64,000 bases of DNA from Thalassospiraceae bacterium LMO-SO8 (GCA_031655335.1 CP134226.1:1302001-1366000), one strand, 5' to 3'; shown: positions 27,694 to 35,674, counted from the first letter of the stretch. Notes: generated from the letters alone by a model not told the origin. Made by a program: numbers and translations.

Positions 27694-27749
27694 TAATAAG
27701 GTACCAGCAAGTAGAACTAGACTTTGTTATCCGGGGAGGGAGGCGAACT

Positions 27750-28466
27750 ATGCGTTATGGTGCGATGCAAGTAACGACAATGGCCATTGGGCTGGCTGGG
27801 CTGTGCACCATGCTTATCATGGCACCGTGTAACGCGATGGCCGACCCTGGGTACGTCGCGCATGTCGCCTCGTACAAGAGCGCCGAACAAGCCCGACGGG
27901 GCTGGGAGGTTCTGCGGTCCCACTTCCCAGACCAACTCCAAGGTAAAACGCCTGAGATCAGGAAGGCGGACCTTGGAGCGAAGGGTACGTTCTTCCGCCT
28001 CCTCGTCGCCCCGCCGAAGCCCAAACTGGAGATCGAGTTCCTCTGCCAAGCCCTGTCCGAACATGGGCAACATTGCCGACCGATGAAGTCCGGTCCCGGC
28101 GGGGAGCCGAAGGCCGTTGCCACTCGACAAAGCCCGCCAACGACGGCCCCAATGGGGCCTCGGACTGTCGGGCGCTGGTGCGACACGATGGTTCCTGGGA
28201 ACACCAAGATTAGAAGCGAGATCACCATCACCTCCACGAGCGGAGGGTCTAAGGCCGCGACGGTACGGTTCCCGGACGGATCACAGAAGGCGCGGCAACT
28301 GTCCGAGCTATCAGGGGGTAGGCTGTTGGTCGTCGACAGCAACACCGGAGACCAGTACCGCATCTCCGAAGGTAGCGGCGACTTGGAGCTATCTGACAGG
28401 GATGGCTACATTAGGTCGGCCCGACGCCTGGAGAATTCCCCTCGGCCTGGAGACTGCCTGCAGTAG
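27750..28466 (+). CDS. Secreted or periplasmic SPOR-like protein of unknown function
   Basis: A 238-residue protein with a signal peptide (hydrophobic core 'MAIGLAGLCTMLIMAPCNAMA', likely cut after ...NAMA). The segment 'GYVAHVASYKSAEQARRGWEVLRSHFP...FFRLLVAPPKPKLEIEFLCQALSEHGQHC' resembles a SPOR peptidoglycan-binding fold. A second, beta-rich half 'STSGGSKAATVRFPDGSQKARQLSELSGGRLLVVDS' is not recognised. A strong RBS (GGGAGGGAGGCG) precedes the ATG. It is divergent from the XRE gene. Its presence on a mobile element suggests an envelope role, but that is not shown. Confidence 0.6.
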   Translation: MRYGAMQVTTMAIGLAGLCTMLIMAPCNAMADPGYVAHVASYKSAEQARRGWEVLRSHFPDQLQGKTPEIRKADLGAKGTFFRLLVAPPKPKLEIEFLCQALSEHGQHCRPMKSGPGGEPKAVATRQSPPTTAPMGPRTVGRWCDTMVPGNTKIRSEITITSTSGGSKAATVRFPDGSQKARQLSELSGGRLLVVDSNTGDQYRISEGSGDLELSDRDGYIRSARRLENSPRPGDCLQ

Positions 28467-28589
28467 CACGGCGCCTTCACCCCCGTCAGGCTGCTGAAGC
28501 TTACGGCCAAAGTTCCCATTTTGTTCTAGAACGTAGATGCGATCTTGCGTATCTTGTGTCCAAAGGAGACACAGGGACACAACATCTAC

Positions 28590-29000
28590 ATGGACTCGCT
28601 AACCCAAGAACAACGTAGTGACCGCATGAGCCGTGTCCGAGGGCGTGACACCAAGCCCGAGATGACGGTTCGACGCATGGTTCACGGCATGGGATACAGG
28701 TACCGCCTGCACGGCAAGGGGCTGCCGGGCAAGCCCGACCTGGTATTCCGGCCCAAGCGCAAGGTTATGTTCGTTCACGGGTGCTTTTGGCACCGACACC
28801 CCGATCCCGAATGCCCCCTGGCGCGGATGCCAAAGAGCCGCCTGGATTTCTGGAAGCCCAAGCTAGACGGCAACCGAGAACGGGATATAAGGACTCAACG
28901 GAAGTTAGAGGACCAGGGATGGAACGTGATGGTCGTGTGGGAGTGTCAACTCCGAGATCGTGAAGCCCTCGGGGCACGGATTAGGGAGTTCCTCGGATGA
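28590..29000 (+). CDS. vsr: Very short patch repair endonuclease
   Basis: A 136-residue Vsr protein. N-terminal 'SRVRGRDTKPEMTVRRMVHGMGYRYRLH', catalytic Asp in 'GLPGKPDLVF' (D50, equal to D51 of E. coli), and 'VMFVHGCFWHRHPDPECPLARMPKSRLDFWKPKL' with the His pair and zinc ligands. Vsr nicks 5' of the T in T:G mismatches made by deamination of 5-methylcytosine. Its stop overlaps the C5-methyltransferase start by 4 bp, which fits: it repairs the lesions that methylation makes more frequent. Confidence 0.93.
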   Translation: MDSLTQEQRSDRMSRVRGRDTKPEMTVRRMVHGMGYRYRLHGKGLPGKPDLVFRPKRKVMFVHGCFWHRHPDPECPLARMPKSRLDFWKPKLDGNRERDIRTQRKLEDQGWNVMVVWECQLRDREALGARIREFLG

Positions 29001-30160
29001 AGTCGGTGGAGTTGTTTGCGGGTGCGGGTGGCCTTGGCATGGCGGTGGCCCACTCAGGCTTCAAGGCGGCGGCCGTGATCGAGCGAGACCGGTGGGCTTG
29101 CGATACCATCCGCGAGAACAAAGCTCGGGGCCATAAGTCCGTGACCCAATGGCCCTTGTTCGCTGGTGATGTCCGTGAGTTCGATTATAGCTCCCTTGAG
29201 GGCACCATCGACCTTGTAACCGGCGGACCTCCCTGTCAGCCCTTCTCCCTGGGCGGCAGGCACCGCAATCGCCTTGATGATCGCGACATGTTTCCCGAGG
29301 CGATCCGCGCGGTGCGGGAACTTCGACCCAAGGCGTTCGTGATCGAGAACGTGAAGGGCCTGACTCGGGCGACGTTCGCCAATTACACCCAGTATATCCA
29401 ACTTCAACTCAAGCACCCGGAACTGGTTATAGGGCGAGGCGAGTCCTGGATTGATCATTTGCATCGGTTGGAGCGCGAGGAGACCGGAGGCGTTGCCGGC
29501 GGGCTTCACTACAACGTCGTGATGGAGGTGAAGAACGCCGCAGACTTCGGTGTTCCGCAGAAGCGCGAGCGTGTGTTCATCGTCGGGTTTAGGAACGATA
29601 CGGGTGTGCGATGGTCGTTCCCCAACGAGACCCACTCCCACGACGCTCTCCTCTGGTCTCAGTGGCGGGATGGCGTTTACTGGGACCTCCACCGGGTGGC
29701 CAAGAAGGACCGGCCCGAGGGTGGACGTGGCCAGCAACGAGCCCTCAAGTTATCCGGCAAGCCCAACTTGGACGCATGGCGGACGGTGAGGGACGCCCTG
29801 TCGGACTTGCCCGATCCAGAGTTCGACCCTGACGGCGCCGCCAAGTATTTGGATCACCGGTTCCAGCCTGGAGCGCGTTCCTATCCTGGCCATACGGGGA
29901 GCCCGCTCGACGAGCCCGCGAAGACCCTTAAGGCCGGGGTTCATGGGGTCCCTGGGGGGGAGAACATGCTGCGTCGTCCGGATGGAAGTATCCGTTACTT
30001 CTCGGTTCGGGAGTCCGCTCGATTGCAAACCTTCCCCGATGACTACGTGTTCCACGGCTCCTGGACGGAGACCATGCGCCAGCTTGGTAACGCTGTACCG
30101 GTGGAACTCGCCGAGGTCATCGTGGGGAGTGTGCGGAAAAGCCTTAAACGAACCGCATGA
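28997..30160 (+). CDS. DNA (cytosine-5) methyltransferase of a type II R-M system
   Basis: A 387-residue C5-methyltransferase with motif I 'LFAGAGGLGMAV' (6-17), motif IV 'TGGPPCQPFS' with catalytic Cys80, motif VI 'FVIENVKG' (114-121), motif VIII 'GVPQKRERVFIVG' (~182-194), and motif IX/X 'RYFSVRESARLQTFPDDY...QLGNAVPVELA'. The target-recognition region lies between VIII and IX. It methylates a cytosine in the site cut by the neighbouring Eco29kI-like enzyme, predicted CCGCGG. Coupled to vsr at its start; its 3' end overlaps the convergent restriction gene by 17 bp. Confidence 0.93.
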   Translation: MKSVELFAGAGGLGMAVAHSGFKAAAVIERDRWACDTIRENKARGHKSVTQWPLFAGDVREFDYSSLEGTIDLVTGGPPCQPFSLGGRHRNRLDDRDMFPEAIRAVRELRPKAFVIENVKGLTRATFANYTQYIQLQLKHPELVIGRGESWIDHLHRLEREETGGVAGGLHYNVVMEVKNAADFGVPQKRERVFIVGFRNDTGVRWSFPNETHSHDALLWSQWRDGVYWDLHRVAKKDRPEGGRGQQRALKLSGKPNLDAWRTVRDALSDLPDPEFDPDGAAKYLDHRFQPGARSYPGHTGSPLDEPAKTLKAGVHGVPGGENMLRRPDGSIRYFSVRESARLQTFPDDYVFHGSWTETMRQLGNAVPVELAEVIVGSVRKSLKRTA

Positions 30161-30806
30161 TCTTGTCGTAGATGCGACGAGAGACAGGGTCGAGTGGCGG
30201 ATCAATCAATTGAGCCGCAGTCTCCCGTATCTTGTCGAAGGCCTCGCGAGCTCGATCCTCAAGTCCGGCTGGACGTCCACCGCGCCCTGGATGAAGCGAG
30301 TCCCATAACGACGCTAGCCCCGCCATGCGCGGGCCACCGACGGCGTTGCTACCAATGCCCATTCCATTCCAAGGTGGCCTAAAGGCCATAATCAGGATCG
30401 ACTCTGCCAAAGCAATGTAGGCGTCTTGAAGCACCAGATAGCGACACTTAAAGTCGGTGACCTCAAGGTTTGCAGCTTGCTCAATGGACCGCGCGTGTGT
30501 GCCGATGCGGGAACGGAGTTCCGATGCTGTTGAGGGGGTGGGCGAGAAGCCCTGTCTTGCGTTACGTCTCAATGCCCTTCCGACGTAAACCGGGAAGATG
30601 AACCGACCGGCGTCAAGCGCCTGGAGCGATTGATACGCTTCATGGTTGCCCGTGTAATAGAGTGTGTAGATACCAGGGCCCCTGAAAACTTCCTCTGGCG
30701 GTACTGCAGCCACCGGCTGTTCTAGAAGCTCAACGGCTAGCGTCACGCCGATGTTCTCTACAGCGAGTGGGTCGAATGGTTCGTGTGAATTATCACTCAA
30801 GGCCAT
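30144..30806 (-). CDS. Eco29kI-like restriction endonuclease (GIY-YIG fold)
   Basis: A 220-residue enzyme with the Eco29kI family pattern: 'FDPLAVENIGVTLAVELLEQPV', 'FRGPGIYTLYYTG' (GIY 45-47), 'FPVYVGRALR' (YVG 74-76), Arg in 'ELRSRIGTHARSI' (~103), Glu in 'ALAESILIMAFRPPWN' (~142) and 'SLWDSLHPGR' near the end. Eco29kI cuts CCGC/GG, so CCGCGG is the likely site here. The start is uncertain; ATG 30806 matches the family N-terminus, with ATG 30860 and TTG 30890 as alternatives. It is convergent with its methyltransferase gene, and its promoter region abuts the membrane-module start. Confidence 0.88.
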   Translation of the reverse strand: MALSDNSHEPFDPLAVENIGVTLAVELLEQPVAAVPPEEVFRGPGIYTLYYTGNHEAYQSLQALDAGRFIFPVYVGRALRRNARQGFSPTPSTASELRSRIGTHARSIEQAANLEVTDFKCRYLVLQDAYIALAESILIMAFRPPWNGMGIGSNAVGGPRMAGLASLWDSLHPGRGGRPAGLEDRAREAFDKIRETAAQLIDPPLDPVSRRIYDKIMRFV

Positions 30807-30889
30807 GGCCCCATTTGCTTCAATGACTACACCCGGGGTGGGCGCGGTGCTACAACTCATAGGTTGCAGTCTAACTTGGAGGGCGGTCA

Positions 30890-32173
30890 ATGAGTAGGTG
30901 GAAAGACCTTTTGGACAGCCATGCGGTTCACCAGACCCTGGGTGAGCTTGAGAAGGCGATTGAAGGCGACCTCAAGGGAGACACGGAAGTGGAACTCACC
31001 GAGAGGCGTCGTCTTGTTAAGGTCATACAAGCGTGGCGCAATATACTGACGAAGGTAGACCCTGAGTTGGTTCATATGCAGCGGCTGGACAATCTTAACA
31101 ACCACCTCGCTCAACACGCCTTGACCCAAGCAAAGGAATACGCCAACTCGGGCAACCTCTCGAGCCTAACGGCGGCCAACGACAACCTCACGACGCAATT
31201 GACTGAACTGGCCATTCTCTTAGCTATCGGAGCATCACAAGGACCAGTAAGTGATGTCACCACGAAGTTAGACGAGCAAGTTGATGCATTTGCGAAACGC
31301 GTTGCACAGAAGCGGGAGGATCTTGAAGCACAGCTAGCTGCCACTAGTAAGGCGGTCGCTGAGAAGGATCAGGAGTTGGTCAAAGGACTTGCTGCCAAGG
31401 TGCAGGAACTTAAAGACCTCGAGGCCAACATCGAGACCAGAAGGCAAGAGACCGACCAGCGCCTATCAGAGTGGCAACAGCAGTTCTCGGAGGCGCAGGA
31501 CCGGCGCCAAACTGAGTATGGGGAGTGGTCCAAAAAGCTAGCGGAGGAATCCAGCGCCGCCGTGAAGTCTGTCGTCGACGGGGTCGATAACCAGTTGAAA
31601 GAGAAGCATCACAACTACGTTCAGCAAGTCGACGGGTATTTGGCGAAAGCCAAGGAGAACCATGATGCCATCCGTAAGCTGCATGAACTGTCGGCTCAAG
31701 ACAGTGTCGCTGGCGGATACGTGAGCAATGCCAAGAAAGAGGGGGAAGCGGCTGGTAGATGGCGCCTGGCGACAGTCGGGTTCATCCTCGGGGCCGTGGG
31801 CTGGCTCTTCCACAGCTATCCTGGGGCAGGGGTAGCTATCCATTGGGAGGCCGCACTCGGCGTGCTTCCCATGACAGGCGTCTTGTTGTTCGGGGCGGCG
31901 TATTCAGCACAACAATCCACTCGTCACCGGGCCGTAGAGGTTCAGAACCGACGCTTCGCCTTGGAGATGGCGGCGATCGACCCCTATGTTCAATCACTCG
32001 ATCCCGAAATCCAGAAGGAACTGAAGAAGGAGTTAAGCAAGCGCTTCTTCGGTCATGGTGAGGCCCAGGATGGTACGTCGATCTATGATGAACATGCGAT
32101 GAACCACCTTGTTCAGACCGTATCGAAGCAGTTGAAGCCCATTGCTGACCTCATAAGCGTCATCCGGAAGTGA
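30890..32173 (+). CDS. Unrecognised coiled-coil protein with two C-terminal TM helices
   Basis: A 427-residue protein not matched to a family. Residues 1-115 are helical and charged. A long coiled coil runs over about 120-265 (Glu/Lys/Gln-rich heptads such as 'KREDLEAQLAATSKAVAEKDQELVKGL'). Two TM helices lie at about 291-308 and 320-341, followed by a cytoplasmic-looking tail ('RHRAVEVQNRRFALEMAAIDPYVQSLDPE'). The RBS GGAGG precedes the ATG. It is translationally coupled to the next gene (GTGA overlap). Its position at the end of a defence-rich element suggests a membrane-acting system, which is inference. Confidence 0.6.
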   Translation: MSRWKDLLDSHAVHQTLGELEKAIEGDLKGDTEVELTERRRLVKVIQAWRNILTKVDPELVHMQRLDNLNNHLAQHALTQAKEYANSGNLSSLTAANDNLTTQLTELAILLAIGASQGPVSDVTTKLDEQVDAFAKRVAQKREDLEAQLAATSKAVAEKDQELVKGLAAKVQELKDLEANIETRRQETDQRLSEWQQQFSEAQDRRQTEYGEWSKKLAEESSAAVKSVVDGVDNQLKEKHHNYVQQVDGYLAKAKENHDAIRKLHELSAQDSVAGGYVSNAKKEGEAAGRWRLATVGFILGAVGWLFHSYPGAGVAIHWEAALGVLPMTGVLLFGAAYSAQQSTRHRAVEVQNRRFALEMAAIDPYVQSLDPEIQKELKKELSKRFFGHGEAQDGTSIYDEHAMNHLVQTVSKQLKPIADLISVIRK

Positions 32174-32700
32174 CGTCTAGTATCGACCTAAACAGCTTGG
32201 CAACTGCCGCTATTGCACTTCTAAGTGCAGTAGTGGGTGGCTTCATATCTCTCTGGGGGACCGCCTACCTAGAGAGGCAACGGGAGGCACGTGAACGGCA
32301 GAACCTTGCCGCCGCCCTGATCGCAGAGCTCGAAGGACTGATCCACATTGAACAGGAAGTTGGGTACCGCGCCGAGTACCAGAGATGTTTGGACCAGATC
32401 AAGGCGGGGCAACCTGAGCCGATGCCCAACTATGGGTACGAATGGGACGGGGGCCGAAGTGTCTACTACACCAACTTGCCCCGCATCGGCATCTTGCCCG
32501 AGAACGTCACTAGTAAGCTGATCCGGGGAGCGGGGGCCTTTCAAGTAGTCGTCGTGGATCGGCAGCGTATGGACCGGGGTGACTGGAACACCCAGACGCC
32601 AGAGCGCCGCGCAGACATGCTTGCGCGTCACCTGCAGATGTACGATCAAGTCATGGCGTTGTGTACGGAGATCGTCGCTGACCTTCGGAAGGTGGGCTAA
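32170..32700 (+). CDS. Unrecognised protein with one N-terminal TM helix
   Basis: A 176-residue protein. A single TM helix ('LATAAIALLSAVVGGFISLWGTAYL', about 10-34) is followed by a basic juxtamembrane helix 'ERQREARERQNLAAALIAELEGLIHIEQE' and a soluble domain with 'SVYYTNLPRIGILPENVTSKLIRGAGAFQVVVVDR'. The start is GTG 32170, overlapping the stop of the coiled-coil gene (GTGA), so the pair is one unit. No family recognised. It is the last gene before attR. Confidence 0.55.
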   Translation: MTSSIDLNSLATAAIALLSAVVGGFISLWGTAYLERQREARERQNLAAALIAELEGLIHIEQEVGYRAEYQRCLDQIKAGQPEPMPNYGYEWDGGRSVYYTNLPRIGILPENVTSKLIRGAGAFQVVVVDRQRMDRGDWNTQTPERRADMLARHLQMYDQVMALCTEIVADLRKVG

Positions 32701-32874
32701 GTCTCACCGGGTGCAGCCCAGGCGCGATGACTCCCCTGGGCACGTACCAGCACTCCCCGCTACCCCACGCCACCCGGACCACCTTCCACCCCCCTCAGCG
32801 GCCCGCAGAAGGCCTCTCAGCGCCCTTTCCGGGACTGTCGACGGTGGGCCAAGACGAACTTAGGGCTTCCATCT

Positions 32875-32907
32875 GCTACACTTTCGGGGTACGATTAGGG
32901 TGTAGCG
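32875..32907. promoter_or_regulatory. Candidate integrase arm-type sites, right end
   Basis: GCTACACTTT (32875-32884) equals the left-end site. GGTGTAGCG (32899-32907) is an inverted near copy. They lie 50-85 bp inside attR. Confidence 0.45.
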
Positions 32908-32958
32908 CAGTCAGTTAACCTACTGCAATAACAATGGCTTTAGGATTATCGGACTTAA

Positions 32959-32976
32959 TCCGTCCGGCTCCACCAT
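32959..32976 (+). repeat. attR: right copy of the 18-bp attachment repeat
   Basis: TCCGTCCGGCTCCACCAT, identical to 20179-20196. It is a leftover tRNA-Ala 3' end with no tRNA body in front of it. Confidence 0.88.
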
Positions 32977-32981
32977 TTCAA

Positions 32982-33010
32982 CCCCTTGGGCAACCAAGGG
33001 GTTTTCGTTT
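32982..33010 (+). terminator. Terminator, probably the original tRNA-Ala terminator
   Basis: Stem CCCCTTGG / CCAAGGGG with a GCAA loop is followed by TTTTCGTTT. It begins 5 bp after attR, where a tRNA terminator would lie if the element were removed. Confidence 0.85.
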
Positions 33011-33114
33011 GCCGGTCTGCCGGCCGCCCTCCAGCTTTCTCCATCTTTCGCCGCCTGTGCCGAAAACATGCCCGCAGGCCGCCGGTCGCGGTCAGGGGGC
33101 GTGCCGGGGGCTTG

Positions 33115-33140
33115 TGATCCATCCCGGCGCAGGGCGCGTA
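33115..33140 (+). promoter_or_regulatory. ECF (RpoE/ChrR-type) promoter of the DUF6134-SDR-NTF2 operon
   Basis: TGATCC (33115-33120), 16 bp, then CGTA (33137-33140). The same elements with the same spacing precede rpoE and the divergent cfa operon. Confidence 0.7.
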
Positions 33141-33188
33141 CAACCCAGGAGTCGAGTAACCAATCAAACGATTAGGTCCTGGTGACGC

Positions 33189-33905
33189 GTGCGTGTGATT
33201 TTTTCCGCTGTTCTTGCCGCCTTATTCATCGTCGCGATCCCGAAGCCCGGGGCTTCGGACGCGGCCACGCGTCATGCCGGCACGGCGGGTCAGGCGGCCG
33301 ATGGCCGCGACGAGATCCGCTTCGACGTCTATCGTAACGGAACCCGCGTCGGTTTTCACCGCGTGGGGTTTCAGGCGGGAGACGGCGGGCTCACCGTCGA
33401 CGCGCAGTTCGAGATCCAGGTCACGTTTCTGGGCATCACCGTCTATCGTTATCGATACGATTCCAAGGCGTTGTGGACGGATGGCAGCCTGTCCGCGATC
33501 CGGACAACCGTCGATGACGATGGCGCCGTCTTGGAGGTGCAGGCCCGGCGGATCGGCGGGCGCTTCTATGTTGCGGCCGGTGACGCCGCCTATGAGACCG
33601 CCGCACCCCTGTTCCCGACAAACCACTGGAACGCGAGGGTTCTTGGACAGGACCGGGTCCTCAACACACTGACGGGACAGGTCAACAAAGTGCGGATCGA
33701 GGCGCGCGGGCCCGCGCGCGTGGAAACGGAACGCGGGCCCGTCGCCGCGACCCATTATGCTTATACCGGCGATCTCAACACCGACGTCTGGTACGACGCG
33801 GCGGGGCGTTGGGTGAAAATGCGGTTCCAGGGCCGGGACGGCTCGTTGATCGACTATGTCTGCCGCCAATGCCAGGCCGGCGCCGGCAAGAGGACAGCGG
33901 GATGA
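33189..33905 (+). CDS. DUF6134-family exported protein
   Basis: A 238-residue protein with a signal peptide ('VIFSAVLAALFIVAIPKPGASDAA'). The mature part is beta-rich: 'EIRFDVYRNGTRVGFHRVGF', 'ITVYRYRYDSKALWTDGSLSAI', 'LNTDVWYDAAGRWVKMRFQGRDGSLIDYVC'. This pattern belongs to DUF6134 periplasmic proteins that occur beside cyclopropane fatty acid clusters in alphaproteobacteria; activity unknown. The start is GTG 33189. It is the first gene after the mobile element and the first of an operon with an SDR (4-bp ATGA overlap) driven by an ECF-type promoter. Confidence 0.75.
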   Translation: MRVIFSAVLAALFIVAIPKPGASDAATRHAGTAGQAADGRDEIRFDVYRNGTRVGFHRVGFQAGDGGLTVDAQFEIQVTFLGITVYRYRYDSKALWTDGSLSAIRTTVDDDGAVLEVQARRIGGRFYVAAGDAAYETAAPLFPTNHWNARVLGQDRVLNTLTGQVNKVRIEARGPARVETERGPVAATHYAYTGDLNTDVWYDAAGRWVKMRFQGRDGSLIDYVCRQCQAGAGKRTAG

Positions 33906-34666
33906 TCGAGACCGACCGTCCCAAGGTGGCCTGGGTCACCGGCGCCGGAAAGGGTATCGGGCGCGCCCTGGCCCTGCGCCTGGCGCGCCAAGGCCATGCC
34001 GTCGCCGCCAGCGCGCGGTCGGAGCAGGACCTGATCTCCCTGGAGCAGGTTGCGGATGGCGGCCGCATCACCGGGTTCCCTCTGGACATCACCGATGCCG
34101 GACGCGCGGACGTCATGGTCGAGGTTATTGAAAACCGGCTGGGTCCGCTGGACCTCGTGGTCCTCAATGCGGGGACCCACCGGCCAACCCCGGCGATGGA
34201 ATTTTCGGCGGCCGAGGCGCGGGGCGTCATCGACACCAACCTGTCGGGAACATTGAACTGCCTGGCGCCGGTCATGGCGCGGTTCATGGCGCGCGGTGCG
34301 GGCCAGATCGCCGTGGTCGCCTCCCTCGCCGGGTATCGGGGGCTGCCCGGGGCGGCCGCCTACGGCGCGTCGAAAGCCGGGCTCATCAATCTGTGCGAGG
34401 CGCTGCGCCCGGAGCTGGCGGCGGCGGGCGTGGACCTGCGCCTCATCAATCCGGGGTTCGTGAAGACGCCGCTGACGGATAAGAACGATTTTCCCATGCC
34501 CTTCCTGATCGACGTCGAGGAGGCGGTGGACCGCATCATCGACGGACTGCACGGCGACAGCTTCGACATCGCCTTTCCCCGGCGGTTCGCCCTGCTGATG
34601 AAGCTGCTGCGGCTGCTGCCCGATCGCTTGTTCTTCGCCGTCACGCGACGCATGCTGCGCCCATGA
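33902..34666 (+). CDS. Short-chain dehydrogenase/reductase
   Basis: A 254-residue SDR. The NAD(P)-binding 'VTGAGKGIGRALALRLA' is at residues 12-28, 'LVVLNAGTH' (NAG) at about 83, the catalytic Ser in 'IAVVASLAGYRGLPGAAAYGASKAGL' with YxxxK (~155-159), and 'INPGFVKTPLTD' after it. 'AYGASKAGLINLCEALRPELAAAGV' is typical of classical SDRs acting on lipid or small carbonyl substrates. It is coupled to the DUF6134 gene and to the NTF2-like gene by 4-bp overlaps. Neighbours suggest work on a modified fatty acid or aldehyde, an inference. Confidence 0.9.
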   Translation: MIETDRPKVAWVTGAGKGIGRALALRLARQGHAVAASARSEQDLISLEQVADGGRITGFPLDITDAGRADVMVEVIENRLGPLDLVVLNAGTHRPTPAMEFSAAEARGVIDTNLSGTLNCLAPVMARFMARGAGQIAVVASLAGYRGLPGAAAYGASKAGLINLCEALRPELAAAGVDLRLINPGFVKTPLTDKNDFPMPFLIDVEEAVDRIIDGLHGDSFDIAFPRRFALLMKLLRLLPDRLFFAVTRRMLRP

Positions 34667-35094
34667 TCCCGCACCCGACCGACGCCGCCGACCGTTACCG
34701 GCGCTACCTGGAAACGCTGACCCCGCAGACGCTCGACGCCCTGGGGGATCATGTCACCGCCGATGTCCGTTTCAAGGACCCCTTCAACGATGTCCGCGGG
34801 CGGGACGCCATGCGCCGGGTGTTCGAACATATGTTCGAGAACGTATCCGACATCCGCTTCACCGTGCATGACATGGCGCTGGACGGCACAACCTGTTTCA
34901 TGAACTGGCGGTTCGCGGGCCGGCTGGGCAATCGGGAATGGGCGTTCGACGGGGCCAGCGTCATCACCCTGGGAGCGGACGGAAAAGTCACCTGCCACGT
35001 CGATCATTGGGATGCGGCGGCGGCGTTTTACGAGCGGCTGCCGGTTATTGGATGGCTCCTCGCGCGGATTCGTGGGCGGTTAGCCATTCGCTGA
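34663..35094 (+). CDS. NTF2-like / SnoaL-type protein
   Basis: A 143-residue cone-fold protein: 'YRRYLETLTPQTLDALGDHVTADVRFKDPFNDVRGRDAMRRVFEHMFENV', then 'CFMNWRFAGRL' and 'SVITLGADGKVTCHVDHWDAAAAFYERLPVIGWLL'. NTF2-like proteins of this type serve as small enzymes or accessory binders. It ends the operon begun by the DUF6134 gene. Its last 50 bp overlap the 3' end of the opposing DUF3833 gene, an unusually long convergent overlap. Confidence 0.82.
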   Translation: MIPHPTDAADRYRRYLETLTPQTLDALGDHVTADVRFKDPFNDVRGRDAMRRVFEHMFENVSDIRFTVHDMALDGTTCFMNWRFAGRLGNREWAFDGASVITLGADGKVTCHVDHWDAAAAFYERLPVIGWLLARIRGRLAIR

Positions 35095-35650
35095 GAACCG
35101 CCCCGGACATGTGCAGGGCCTTCTCGGGCTTGATGAAGGCCAGGGTGACCGACCCCACCTCGATCCCGAACTTGCTGACCTTGGCGCGATTGATCAGAAC
35201 GTTCGACGGCTGCAGAAACATCCAGTCGTCGAATTGGACGCGAACGGTGCCGTCGCCGACCTTCAGGTCCATGTCGTACCGCCAGTTCAATGCGTTGCCG
35301 TAGGCTTCGCCCTTGGCCTTGCCGATCACGTCGTCGGCTTCGCCTTCGTAGCTGTGATCGCCGGTCTTGCGGATGCGCCACACGCGGCGGTCGGTCTCGC
35401 CGTCGGAATACTGAAAGCGTTCGTCCAATTGCAGGACCGTTCCGTCCCAGGTGCCCGTGATCTCCACCACGAACTGCCGCCGCAGGGTGCCGAACCGATC
35501 TTCGAAAATGCCCCAGGCTTTCGTCGACCCTTGGAAGTAATCCTCGATCAACAGGACGGGGGACTGGTCCTTGAACTCAACGGGTTTCATCTTTGTACAT
35601 CCGTTCAACATCAGAAAAGCGGCAACGGCGGTGACGATGCGTCCAACCAT
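35045..35650 (-). CDS. DUF3833 lipoprotein
   Basis: A 201-residue protein with a lipoprotein signal ('VAAFLMLNGCTK', lipobox Cys 18). The body 'SPVLLIEDYFQGSTKAWGIFEDRFGTLRRQFVVEITGTWDG' and 'RVWRIRKTGDHSYEGEADDVIGKAKGEAYGNALNWRYDMDL' is the DUF3833 pattern. It is the last gene of the FAD-DUF1365-CFA-MFS-DUF3833 series, 24 bp after the MFS stop. The family is routinely found with cfa genes; function unknown. Confidence 0.85.
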   Translation of the reverse strand: MVGRIVTAVAAFLMLNGCTKMKPVEFKDQSPVLLIEDYFQGSTKAWGIFEDRFGTLRRQFVVEITGTWDGTVLQLDERFQYSDGETDRRVWRIRKTGDHSYEGEADDVIGKAKGEAYGNALNWRYDMDLKVGDGTVRVQFDDWMFLQPSNVLINRAKVSKFGIEVGSVTLAFIKPEKALHMSGAVLSEWLTAHESARGAIQ

Positions 35651-35674
35651 GGTTTGGTATCCCGGGTCTGTGGT

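Larger units (their letters stand above)
32701..33188. other. Gene-free 488-bp segment at the right element boundary
   Basis: No convincing coding frame is seen. It contains, in order, candidate arm-type sites (GCTACACTTT 32875-32884 and inverted CGCTACACC near 32899-32907), attR (32959-32976), the displaced tRNA terminator (32982-33010), a GC-rich stretch, and an ECF-type promoter (33115-33140) for the DUF6134 operon. Confidence 0.7.

Noticed and set aside
32727-32918. 63-codon plus-strand frame near attR
   Set aside because: Pro/Arg-rich composition, no RBS, lies over integrase-site DNA; judged non-coding.
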